The notes beneath the pieces are model-generated. The model saw nothing but the letters and a program-made list of their open reading frames with translations. It did not search any database and had not been told where the DNA came from. A stretch of DNA of 64,000 bases from Ophiobolus disseminans (lineage: Eukaryota; Ascomycota; Dothideomycetes; Pleosporales; Phaeosphaeriaceae). Positions 21,354 through 31,966 of the stretch are shown here, one piece after another; the first letter of the stretch is position 1; every line of letters starts with the position of its first letter. Where the stretch lies: NCBI GenBank assembly GCA_010093685.1, contig MU006241.1:1-64000 (forward strand), given 5' to 3'. The translations under genes were made by a program, and so were the position numbers.

Positions 21354-23368
21354 ATGCCGCACGCAAAACGCAAAGCCGATAGCGCCTCGCCGGAGCCGTT
21401 GAAACGATCGCGACATGAGGATGCTCATCAAGAGTCGCTCGGCAAGAAACGCCATATAATCATCATTGGTGCAGGGTCAGTCTTGAGATAAGGCGTGTGA
21501 GCGATGCTAATTCGGCCAGCGTATCTGGTATACTTTTAGGTCCGCTTTACTATCATGGATAGTGTGTCTGATGACTGACCTTGTTTTGACAGCACATCAT
21601 TTCCAAAAGTACCTCGCAAGTTCTTACACGTTTGAGGTTGTGGAGAAAAACCATGGTGTTGGCGGCACATGGCTGGAGAACACATATCCAGGTAGGACCA
21701 GGCCAACTGTTCGTAAAAGGAGTCAACTAAATGTGGCGTAGGTTGCGCCTGTGATGTGCCGAGTGACATCTACCAATACTCATTCGCGCCGACCAAAGAC
21801 TGGTCCACTCTTTACGCTTCTTCCGGCGAAATCCAAGGCTATCTTTCACGGGTGGCCAAGCAGTTCGATCTACAAAAGCACATCGAGTTCGGAACATCTG
21901 TCGATAGATGTACGTGGCACGAGGACACTCACAAGTGGTTGGTTGATACCAGCAGTGGTGGCGTTTTGAGGACGGGACGAAAGGCAGATGTACTAATCAA
22001 CGCGGCTGGTATTCTGAACCACTACCAGTATCCCGATATACCCGGCCTGCAGGACTTCAAAGGCGTTATGATGCACACCGCGAACTGGGACCATTCGGTT
22101 GACTTGACCGGGAAGAAGGTGGGTGTCATCGGCGCAGGCGCCAGCGCCATTCAAGTCGTGCCCAAAATCCAGCCTCTGGTCGACCAGCTATCCGTGTACA
22201 TTCGCAGCCCTACTTGGATCGCCGCGTCGCCCGACCTGTTCGAGCCATTCGATGCTGCCAGGCACGCGTCCAGTGGACCGTATCTGGCGCGCTGCAAGTC
22301 GTACGAGAACTACTTCAACACGTTTTTCCCCGTCTTTATCAAAGACTCGTCGTCCCAGCACAACAGACGCAAGGAGTTGACTGCAAGTATGTCGAAATGC
22401 ATCAAGGACGAAGCTCTGCGGGCAAAACTCATTCCCAAGTATGAAGTGGGATGTCGGAGACTTAGTCCTGGTGAACCATTCCTCAAGGCCTTACAACAAC
22501 CCAACGTGGAGTGTATCTTTGATCCCATTGCTTCCTGTACATCGGAGGGTCTGCAAACGCAGGCTGGCGTCAAGGACATTGATGTACTCATTGCAGCCAC
22601 GGGCTTCAACACGACTTTCCGTCCGCGGTTTTCGCTGGTAGGTCGCGACGGCGTGGATATGAGGGATCTGTGGAACAACGATCCAGCCTCGTACATGGGT
22701 TTGGGATGCGCCGGATTCCCGAACTATCTCTCCATGCTGGGCCCGAACTGCCCGGTCGCAAATGGGAGTTTGATCGGTGAGTGGTGCACTTCAAAAATTT
22801 ATCCTGGTTACGATTGGCTAATGTTCAATAGGGAGTCTTGAGGCCATGGCCGACTTCATCGGTCGGTTATTGCGGCGTGTGGATGAGCTGAACGTTGCTA
22901 CTTTTGTGCCTGACAAAGGCGCACAAGATGATTTCAACGAGCAGGTGGAGGACTTCATGGTCGGTGCTGTGTGGTCTGGCACGTGCACAAGTTGGTGTAA
23001 GCTCATATCTTCCTGTTTCTTGTTCTCTTCTGTTCTCCTTCAAAATGGAGTAAATCGATATCCTTCAGATCTTACTCGTGTCGCAGTGTTACACGCTAAC
23101 GAACGTTCCACTAGACAAGCAAGGACAATCTGGTAAAGTCACCGCCGTGTGGCCGGGAAGCAGTCTGCACTATCGCGAAGTGCTCGAGCAAAACCGCTGG
23201 GAAGACTGGAACTGGACGTATCCAGCAGGGAGATATAAGATTTGGGGCTCTGGGAAATCCGCGATCGAGAAATCGGGTGGTGATCACAGCTACTATTTAC
23301 AGCATGGGTCGTTCCTCCCATGTCGCGGTGTAGGAACAGCGCATATGCAGGAAGAATTGAAGGATTGA
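21354..23368 (+). CDS. Baeyer-Villiger-type flavin monooxygenase
   Basis: Six exons (21354-21475, 21520-21539, 21593-21691, 21742-22776, 22832-22996, 23115-23368) give about 564 residues. The family inserts an oxygen atom into ketones, or oxidises N/S centres, using FAD and NADPH. Motifs: IIGAGVSG (FAD Rossmann), the Baeyer-Villiger fingerprint F-x-G-x3-H-x3-W-D (FKGVMMHTANWD), VIGAGASA (NADPH Rossmann) and DVLIAATGFNTTF. The first 30 residues are basic (KRKAD...LKRSRHED), like a nuclear signal and unusual for this family. The 20-bp second exon and its GTCCGC donor are weakly supported but needed to keep the GAGVSG motif in frame. It converges with the MFS gene and carries the cluster motif upstream. 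Confidence 0.85.
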
Positions 23369-24077
23369 ACTGAGGTTGTATTGAGTGAAGCTACAAACTG
23401 TATATATAGGTATGTGGCTGTGGGTAGCGCTAGTTCAATGTAGGTAGTCGCAACTCGCTACCATACAAGTGAGGTGCGATTGCAGGTGAGGCAGGAGATA
23501 CCCCAAACCGTGACATCCCACCATGCTCGTCTAAGTAGCAAACATGCCACAAATTAAATTAAAACCTTGATACGCAGATAGTCTATGAGCGATGGAGATA
23601 TATTTTTTTGAGGTCTTGGTGAATGCCTCTTCGTGGCTGAAAGAAATGTCGCTGGGTGGGGGCGGCTGGACGTAGATGGTTTGCGTCATAGATGATTCAC
23701 TATTGCATCTTGTGAATTTTCCATCTAGAGTGTCAGAAGGTGAACAAGCCGTCTAGCGATAGTTGATGGAGGTTGCAAATGTGAGGATGAGGATGTGTAG
23801 CGGCAAAGCAGGAAAGTTCCAAGTGTTCTCCCGAGCCGAGGTCACAGGCTCAGCGCGGCCCCTCACCTGCGGAAGATGATGGCGATGAGCACCCCATCAC
23901 TGATCTCATCCAAAGTCCACATTGCGCGGGTGCTGAACGTTCACGAATAACAAAAGTTCACATTACCTCCTGTACAAATATGCACTTCTTTCTAAACTTC
24001 CTACCAAGTGCTTTGAGCACTGCCGCCTTATTCCCATGGCGCCTTCGTCCATTTCACAGCAATCTCGCCTGTGCCGC
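23369..24077. other. Convergent intergenic region
   Basis: 3' flanks of the monooxygenase and the MFS gene. No gene, RNA or repeat was recognised. Confidence 0.5.
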
Positions 24078-25898
24078 TCAAAGCGAATGATTGCGCGCAG
24101 GTTCGAAGGGAAAGATGACGGAAATGACCGCTAATCCTCCAAACAGCGCGGCGCAAAGGTAAATCGGCACCGAAGTTGATGTATCTGCAAATGTTGCAAT
24201 GACGACAGAAATGATGCCGAAAAACCTGTTACAAGCGACAGCTGTGCCGTTGCCGGTAGCACGATGCGCAGAAGGCAAGGCTTCTGGCGTATACGCATAA
24301 AGAGTGCCGTAGTACTACAGTAAACGTGGTCAGTCCATAGGCAGCAGAAAGGGATGGTCAGACTTACAATGTTGATGACTATGCTGATAACGCATGAGAA
24401 CCCAAGGTTTGCAGCGGCGTTGCGAGCTGTGGTGTATGCGAGAAGGAAAGCCACTTCGAAAGTGTTAGCGGTTGATGTTTCCAATTCATCTCTTCGATTT
24501 CGGCAACCTACTCGACAGTACACCTCCAAACGCCATGGTGTATTTGCGTCCGAATAACTTCGTCTTGCACATGTAACCCGCGATGACGGGTCCTGGAATT
24601 GCCAACGTGTTTGTGATGGCGTAGTCCCTCCAAGTAAGGTATGCCGACATATCGCCAAAATCTGCTCCCCGACTAGCGAAATAATCCGGCAGAAAGATGT
24701 AAAAGAGCGGATAGGCAAGACCGATAAGGCACCATGAGAGCCATAGAAGCGCTGTAGAGAGACCTTGGGCTCGGGTGGAAAATAGGCCGCGGTAATGAAT
24801 GGTGAGCTCTGAGATCGAGGTCCTGCTCTTCGCATGCGACGTGCTGACTTCGCCACATTGCTGGAGCTGATGGACGGTCAGAGTAAAGGGGCGATTATAC
24901 TTTTCAGCAATACTACCCAAGGTCTTGATGACCATCTCATCGTCGTTTTGGCACAAGGAGAATTTCGGCGTCTCGTGAAATCGGATAATGGTTACTCGCA
25001 AGATGCTCATCACGAATACCACTCCACCAGCTGTATAGTATAGATAACGCCAGCCCTGGTTTTCGGAACGGGAACAACCCGTAGCTGCGGAAGCACAACT
25101 AAAGTTGGCTACATTGTCAAGGTTAGACGGGTCGAAGAGAATGAGCAAGGTAGTGTCTCACGGAGAAAGGCCCACGCGAACAAGCCAGCCAAGGTCTGTC
25201 CAACTCCCCACCATGCAGCCATCAGAGTGATCAGCCACGTCTTGCCGTGTGGAAGGTATTCCAGAAAGACAGTAGTGTCAAGGACCAAGTTGCCGCCAGC
25301 ACCAAAAGCTAGCATGGCATTGAAGAACGTCCATGATTCGTAATTAGGCGCAGCACCTGCAACGATTGTGAACACAGCTGACATGAGAAGCGAGGTGTTA
25401 AAGGCCCATTTCCGTCCAATGATATCGGCAGTAATGCCCCAGAAGAGCGCGCCGAACAAGAGGCCGATGTAGAGCGAGAGCTGTCCCGCCCTTCGATAGG
25501 CTGGGTTAAATTCAGCGGCGACATTCGTTGCCGCTATGCTAGGTAGGAAAGCGAGCAGGGAGTCTGCAGCGTATCTAGCCAAGGTCAGCACGAATAGTGT
25601 AGGAGTCATCAGGGTTTCATACCCGAATCCGTTCAAGAAGAAGAGCTTGAGGTGGTACGGAGTGAATCCGATCTGATCGATTGCCTACCAGCATGAGCGG
25701 GTTGTTCGTCTCCAGCTTAGACTTGTCCATTACATCATTTACCAGACCCATTTTGAAACTCAGTGCAGGATCCACATGGCGAGCAGACACCGACTCAGCA
25801 TCGCCGTATGCCACGTTTCCTGACGCATCCGGAGAGACTTCACACTCCTTCGAACTGAGTTTGGTGGTGGTGGGCGTAAGACTACCCATCTTCTCCAT
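24078..25898 (-). CDS. MFS transporter of the catabolic cluster (one apparent frameshift)
   Basis: Exons 25898-25623 (with a frame break near 25690), 25574-25162, 25108-24524, 24453-24368 and 24314-24078 give a 12-helix MFS protein of about 530 residues. Family features are GFTPYHLKLFFLNGFGY before helix 1, SIAATNVAAEFNPAYR, WGITADIIGRKWAFN (the loop 2-3 motif), SWCLIGLAYPLFYIFLPDYF, TKLFGRKYTMA and YYGTLYAYTPEALPSAHRATG. Sequence style places it near fungal sugar/organic-ion MFS carriers. Between LML and AIDQIGF the frame shifts by one base at a GG pair. No intron of credible size can explain it, so there is either a sequencing error or a true lesion. An upstream in-frame ATG at 25940 is also possible. 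It lies in a row with the Rieske gene and probably imports the cluster substrate. Confidence 0.75.
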
Positions 25899-26632
25899 GA
25901 TGCGCGTAAGTATGCACGGCCGGTACGCTGGTGGCTGCAATTGGCAATAACAAACACCAATGATTTGAAAAGGAAGAGGTGTACCGTAGGAGGGGAAGCG
26001 TGCCGAAAGGTTCCGGGTTAACAGGCTTCCAAGGTTGCAATGACCAGGGAGGGAAGGTAATATGCAGCAACACGGGACTTCTTACCTTTAATATCCAATG
26101 ACTTTCTTACAATGAGATCGAGATAGTGAATGTGAACTCCGCTCACATGGTCGGCTAATCTTTACGGCGTTCAGCCAGCTTCTCGAAATGGCTGTCATCG
26201 CCGGTCACATGGTCGGCTCAGCTATGGTAAGGACCCCCACACAATTTCGGCTCATTGTAAGCGAAAGATGCAGGTCTCGGTCTGTCTAGCTCCATATGCA
26301 TTACATAAACCCTGAAGACTATTGGACGTCAACTTCGGTTCGCACTAGTTTGTGTGCAGGGAAAGACACCATTGGATTGTGACGCGACTTGAGTCAGTCC
26401 TAGCATATCTTCATCATGAAAGAGGACATTACTTCGTCGTCAATGCTGTCAAAACCAGGCCGGGTGTATGTGTCGAAGAAGCTACCTCATGCTTCCCTTT
26501 TTGAGGAATAAGATGATCGAGTTCGGATTGCATTCACGGAGCGTGGTGTTCATGGCCATTTGCTGGACGCGATCAAATTGTGTATACACTTTGTCATAGC
26601 TATTGCAACTCAATGCTTGACCATCTTTGCAT
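25899..26632. promoter_or_regulatory. MFS promoter region with repeated CGG-containing sites
   Basis: The 14-mer TCACATGGTCGGCT occurs twice (26143-26156 and 26205-26218), 62 bp apart. The second copy overlaps CCGGTCAC (26201-26208), the reverse of the cluster motif. No gene was recognised between the MFS start and the Rieske 3' end. Confidence 0.5.
26201..26208 (-). promoter_or_regulatory. Shared cluster motif GTGACCGG, copy 2
   Basis: CCGGTCAC on + (GTGACCGG on -), 303 bp upstream of the MFS start codon and pointing in the same direction as the gene. Confidence 0.45.
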
Positions 26633-27916
26633 CTACCACTCCAGCCCTGTTGACATATCGGTGTTGCAAGCTAGAGCGGCGCAAAACTGCTCGTCTTCAG
26701 CAATACCTTTGGCAAGTTCTGGCAAGCGTTGTCGAGCCGGCCAAATTTCCCGCTGCAGCTTTGCCTCGCGCTCGTGATGGCTTTTGACGAGCTTTCGAAC
26801 TGTGTCCTGGAAGAACAATGGTCCTTTCTCCATTCTCGAATGCATTTCGCCACTGACAAAGACCCCTGCCTCAAGATTCTCCTGCGCGTTGTTGCAAAGC
26901 CACTTGTCCTCCGACAGGATCCGCTTGAACATCGCATCGATTTCCTCGAAACTCTCATCGGTTGCGTCTTTGTGCCTGTAAACCTCATATTCCATCGAAC
27001 AGTGATGAGCTGATGTAGGGACGCATCGCATCATGTAGAAGAAGTTTGGCCTGTCCATGTTAGTGCTGCAACTGGGATAGAAGTTGCTCACAACTTACGA
27101 CACTGTCATGCAAGCATTTGGAAAGTAAAAAGTACTGCATATTTTCAGGCCACTGTTTTCGAAAGCCTGCTTGAGGTTCGCGTAATGCTGGATGTGACCC
27201 CCATTTGTGTCGACTGCATACAGTGTAAGGTCCGCCAAAGCCGCCGCATCAGGATGAGCGGTAGGACAGTGGTAACACTCGTTGTAGTTATCCGCAAGTG
27301 TCTTCCAGTTGTAGTCGCCACTCATCTCCCAAATATGGTCGAAACGGTAGTCGTCGAAGTTGAAGCTATCGAAACGGGCTTGCTTATCGACGCCTTTGAA
27401 GTCTGCCCCCCAGGGTACTTCGTTCTCAGCGTCCATATTGACCCAGATAAAACCTTTGGCATCAACATGGACGTTGATTGGAAACAAGCCGTTTTGCTGT
27501 CGTTCGAATCCTTTCATCTCGTTATACCCGGGTGCTTTGGCCAAGTTGCCATCCAGACCGTAAGACCATCCATGATATCTGCAGGAGATGATCCGGGCCC
27601 GACCTTGACGTTCGGTCACGACCGGGAACGCGCGATGTCTACAGACGTTGTGAAATCCATTGATGCGCCCGGTGCGATCTCTACACAAAAAGAATCGGAA
27701 GCCGGCTTCCTCAAACTGCACGAAATCTCCAGAGACACCAAATCTGTTCTTGTGTGAAACTAGGATCCACCGCTTAGAAAATATTGCACGTCTCTCGAGC
27801 TGGTAAAGGGCATCAGAACGATACCACGAAGAAGGAAGGCCGCGGGTTGCCGTCGTGGCGTCCTCGGCGGGCTTAGTCATGTCGTACCCAAGAAGATTCC
27901 AGAGATATTGGCTCAT
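26633..27916 (-). CDS. Rieske non-heme iron oxygenase, choline monooxygenase-like
   Basis: Two exons (27916-27099, 27050-26633) give about 411 residues. These enzymes use a Rieske 2Fe-2S cluster and mononuclear iron to hydroxylate, and so often demethylate, their substrates. The Rieske ligands are in NVCRHRAF...ISCRYHGWSYGLDG (C-x-H...C-x2-H). The mononuclear iron ligands are in NYNECYHCPTAHPD. The start MSQYLWNLLGYD was chosen because it begins the family-like sequence. An in-frame ATG at 28048 would add 44 residues that look unrelated. The intron removes a second stop-free stretch so that MTVS joins PNFFYMMR. The reductase partner is not encoded in the window. Neighbours suggest a role in breakdown of an N-methylated compound. 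Confidence 0.88.
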
Positions 27917-28078
27917 ATCTGCGACGTAGCTGGAGGCAAATAACCAGATTCCGGTGATAGATATCGTTGCAGGGTTGTTGCAGCTTCTCGATGATAGCAA
28001 TTGCAAGTACGGACATCCAGCATCAGTTGCCGGATATCCCATGACCACTCACATCACGGAATTGTTTTATCCGCCCAC

Positions 28079-28086
28079 GTGACCGG
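28079..28086 (+). promoter_or_regulatory. Shared cluster motif GTGACCGG, copy 3
   Basis: CACGTGACCGGATG in the divergent region between the Rieske gene (start 27916) and the Zn2Cys6 regulator (start 28275), so it could serve both, including autoregulation. Confidence 0.45.
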
Positions 28087-28274
28087 ATGAAGGAAGATGA
28101 AGCTTGTCAGCTGTGGAATGATGGTGCATATCGATACCAGATGCAGTGGCGATGTGCGGGGCTGGCATCAGACCTCGGGAAGTCCCGAGGCTCGCGACAC
28201 CCCATGGCCAGCAGCCATCAACATCGCGCGGCCAACCCGACATCTCATTACATTCGATATTCCTCTCGGTGTCT

Positions 28275-30873
28275 ATGTTCCAGATGGCACATCGTAATTC
28301 CGGCGAGCAATACTCCTCATATCTGACAACAAAACGCGCGAGGCAGGCCTGCGAGAATTGCCGGTCCGTGGTGATGCACGACGCCGCCTCAACCCGAAAC
28401 TGCAACTGACGCTGGTTTCAGTCGCAAGAAATCGAAATGCTCTGGAGAACAGCCAGAGTGCTCGTTCTGCGTGCGCTTACGGCAGAAATGCGTGTATGCA
28501 AGGCACCACCGTGTCCGCAGTGACCGTGATCGTGATCGTAATGAGCATATGCGAGAGCCCGTCGCTGAGGCGCTTACCACTACCGATGCACTTGTGAATG
28601 TGAGAAATGCGTCGCTCGCACCCTCAACATCTAACTTACCTCCTTGCAGTCTGACCGGTTGCGCGAGATTGAAGGTAAGCTGGAACAACTGGCAGCTGCT
28701 ATTGGGTACGTCTGGAGTTTGATGACAACAAGTGTACTTGAGCCTAATCATCCTCAGCTCGACTCGGCCCGCCTCCTCGCACGCTCCATCCGCTCAAACT
28801 CTGGCAAGTAGTGAGCCTACAGCGTCATATTCTTCATGGCCCTCTGTGGTTCCTCCATCTCCGAACTCTCTCCTGGGTGGTTCAGCACCGGCACTCTCGA
28901 AGTATGTTACGTTGGCTATGATCAGATATGAACACTGGCCAACAGCAACAGGTTCAGCCAACAAATCACCCTTCCTGACGCGGTAGTGGAAGATGGCGTC
29001 ACGCTCTATTTCGAAAACTATTGTAATCAGCCGTGCCCTATCGCATCTTACTACAAAACATCCGCAATGGCAATCGACGGTATACCCATCATTGTTCTGG
29101 CGCCAATGCTTGCTCTTAGTTTGCGTTCGTCGCGTCATTCATTCTTCAACACCGAATCAAGAAAGAGAAACCAGTTGAACAGATTGTCGCAACTTTCTTG
29201 GGGTCTGCTCGCAAAAGCATACGGTGATTTTGACCTTGATGACGCGTATTTTGAGGGACTGTGTCTCTTAGCGCTAGTCGATTCTGGAGGTGAGTTTCCT
29301 TGTCAACACTAGGGTTTACGCATCACATCAACTAACAGAAAGCCAGAGGGACATTATGAAAGAGCCCGTGCTCAAGTGTCGTTTGGCTTGAGAATTACAC
29401 AGAGTCGGGGTATGCTGAGCGCAAAACGTTTCAACAGTCTCGATGCAGCGGCTACATCGCGCAGACAAGAGATAGTCTGGACACTCTTTATGTTGGATAG
29501 AATGCTGTTGGGAGGCCACACAAGAGATCCTTCCGTTTTATCCACCTCGTTTGAACTTCCCATGTTCTCCGACGGTCCCTCAAAGCCAGACCTGGTGTCC
29601 CGAGCAGCTGGACTCGATGCGTTGGATATGATGTTCGGACCAGAGGCATCTCAGCCATCGCCTAGTGTCATCCAGCTCAACATCGAGATACTATCGATAT
29701 GGGAAAGCGTGCTAGCCGATATTACCAAACCTCCGACCGATACTGATACACCAATCTGGAGACATGACTCGGGTCGAGCTGCGGTGCTCACTAAGCTCAT
29801 GGACTTTGAGACACGTAAGAACTCCATGCTATGAGGTTTGTCCTTGCTAAGCAATCATATAGGCTGTCAAAGAGGACATCACGGCTACATGTCCGTCGGA
29901 TCGCCTACTCGCGTTTTAGAAGAGTCTCAACTGCATGACTACTTCCTTGCTTGGATCTTCTACCAACTGGTTCATTGCGTAATACATTGCTGCTTGTGCG
30001 CATCCCTGCTCCTGTCCTTACCTGCGAAATTATGCTCACGAGGGATACCAGGAACCACCCATTTATCATCTACGTCAAAACCATTCGGATCAAGCACCAG
30101 ATACCTGTCACCTTTCTGCAAAAATCGTACGAATACTCCATGATACATGCGAACTGGGTCTTCAGGCTGCTCAACGAGATGGACGATGCAAACTTGGTCA
30201 TTCACGATCCCTTCATTGGGCACATGGTCGCAATCGCAGCGTCAATACACCTTGAGCATACCCTGAGTCAGCACCACACTGTCGCAAGCTCAGCCAAGCA
30301 GAAATTCGACAAATGCCTGAACTTCGTTACAAGGGCGGCACAAGAATGGCCGAGTATGCTTGTTGCGGTAAGCTTAGAAAAGATGTGCATCTTGAATTAT
30401 ATCCTAATCGCAAGCAGGCTTCGCTGCTCGAAAAGCTACAATCGCGGCTTGTCCACCGGTCAAATATGAACTATGTCGAAGATGAGTATGATGGAGCAGC
30501 TCCGTCAAGCAGTCCACGCCAAGTTTCTCTCGGGGACGAAGACATGCAGCTCATGTGGATGCTGTTCGACCTCCCGTCAAAGTCTACCCGAATGCATGAG
30601 TTAAGCGCTGAAAGCGAGTACACGTCGAACATGGAGGACGTGCCATTCTGCGACCAAACAGGGAGCGCTGAGCAGGACCCGACAACGCGGTTCTTGAGTC
30701 GAATGGATGACCCGAATCTTGCGAACATAGCTGGAGGGACACTATCTGGCCTTGGATCTCCTGAAGCGTCATATCGTGACTGGTCGCTTTTCGGCAGGTC
30801 GTGGGCGGATAACATACCAGGCGATCTCGCGGCCAACGATCCAATGATGGTGGGGTCTATATATCAATGGTAA
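28275..30873 (+). CDS. Zn2Cys6 transcription factor of the catabolic cluster
   Basis: About nine exons. The first ends at 28363, splitting the zinc cluster. Joined to the exon at 28422 it reads ACENCRRKKSKCSGEQPECSFC followed by VRLRQKCVY, so all six cysteines are present. A short coiled stretch (RLREIEGKLEQLAAAI) follows. The middle region (about 29160-29820) carries the fungal-specific transcription factor domain: YGDFDLDDAYFEGLCLLAL, RRQEIVWTLFMLDRMLLG and FELPMFSD. Later come YFLAWIFYQLVHC and NHPF and a Ser/Asp-rich acidic tail. The start could be 28275 or 28284. The gene lies at the centre of the cluster, divergent from the Rieske gene, and is its likely pathway-specific activator. Confidence 0.85.
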
Positions 30874-30936
30874 ACATTCGGCATCGCGAGCTCCATCACA
30901 AATGCACGCGCGATAGCTGCAGTATTTGCCATTCAC

Positions 30937-31657
30937 CTAGAGTTTAGCATGCATGACCGTATCCTTCGACTGAATTGCTTTCCAGATCTGCGGCAGCGGA
31001 CCGTTGAGGCCAAATACTGGATCAGAGTCTGGGACCTCCACGCGATTGATCTCCTCGATGAGCTTGTCCAATGACTCTTCTCCTTTGCAGAAATTGTTCC
31101 TCCAGCGAGGAGCTGCCTGCGCAAAAGTCAGCCATGTCAATGCTAAGAGTTGAACAACTAAATTCACATTTGGGTAAACGCCAATATACCTATAATCGCC
31201 TTCGGAAGTCAGGGATCGATGGGAAACACCCGCGGGAACCACGACTACATCGCCCGCAGTGACATCAACTTCCACGCCGTCGGAGCCGGCATCATCTAGT
31301 GCGCGTCCTATCGTCAGTCGCGAGCTTCCCTGGAAGATTGCTGCGACCTTTATCAGATGCGGTGTGACGTGAGATTATAACAGCGAACGCTCACCGTAGC
31401 ATTCGTGTGTATTGGGATGAAAATGTGCTGTCTTGATCTCGCCCCACTCGCCCTGGTGACACTTAGTCGTAGTTAATCGTTACGACGGCTTCATTACTCA
31501 CCCTTCTTTCCCACCCGTTCTTCTCGCACAGCTGCTTCGCAAGCTCTGGCCCAAGTGGACGAGGGAGAACATTGCGATATATGAGAGCCGGTAGATTGCT
31601 GTTCGGGACGTTCAGCGTTTGGGCCAGAGGATATTGTTCTGGCCACGCGTGGGCCAT
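30937..31657 (-). CDS. Cupin-domain protein
   Basis: Four exons (31657-31502, then about 31456-31397, about 31336-31173 and about 31122-30937) give about 185 residues. After splicing it reads GEWGEIKTAHFHPNTHECYAIFQGSSRLTIGRA, then DVTAGDVVVVPAGVSHRSL, the two cupin motifs with the expected His/Glu/His metal ligands. Then GVYPNAAPRWRNNFCKGEES, typical of small fungal single-cupin proteins. The reaction is not known for this family. It could be an isomerase, dioxygenase or binding protein. It shares a 309-bp divergent promoter with the FAD oxidase. Confidence 0.82.
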
Positions 31658-31663
31658 GACTTC

Positions 31664-31760
31664 AATGGTGCTGAATGAGATGGTTCTGAATGAATGGCGT
31701 TGAATGGGATGGTGTTGAATGAGACGGTATCAAATGAGATGGTGCTGGACCAGATGGTGA
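31664..31760. repeat. Degenerate minisatellite upstream of cupin gene
   Basis: Five to six imperfect copies of a unit like GGTGTTGAATGAGAT, about 14-20 bp each, begin within ten bases of the cupin start codon and so would lie in its 5' leader. Confidence 0.6.
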
Positions 31761-31856
31761 CAGGAATAAAGATCGGAGTTCGGATCTTTGTGGGTTAACA
31801 ATCGGAATATATCCGTCACCGGTATCCGGCTCCGTCCCCACACTTACATCCGGCCC

Positions 31857-31864
31857 GTGACCGG
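31857..31864 (+). promoter_or_regulatory. Shared cluster motif GTGACCGG, copy 4
   Basis: CCCGTGACCGGGAG lies 103 bp upstream of the FAD oxidase start and 200 bp upstream of the cupin start. Confidence 0.45.
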
Positions 31865-31966
31865 GAGACGCAGCCGCATCTAGTTAAATATCGCATACCT
31901 TCCTGATGCTCCATAAATGCAAGATGGCAACTCTCTCGTATCGTGAGGAACGAAAACAATGTCGCC

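Larger units (their letters stand above)
31658..31966. promoter_or_regulatory. Divergent cupin/FAD-oxidase promoter
   Basis: Holds three things: a degenerate repeat tract of about 20 bp units (31664-31760) next to the cupin start, a CGG-N7-CCG inverted pair (CGGAATATATCCG, 31803-31815), and several CCGG-containing sites including GTCACCGG at 31815-31822 and the cluster motif at 31857. Confidence 0.55.
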
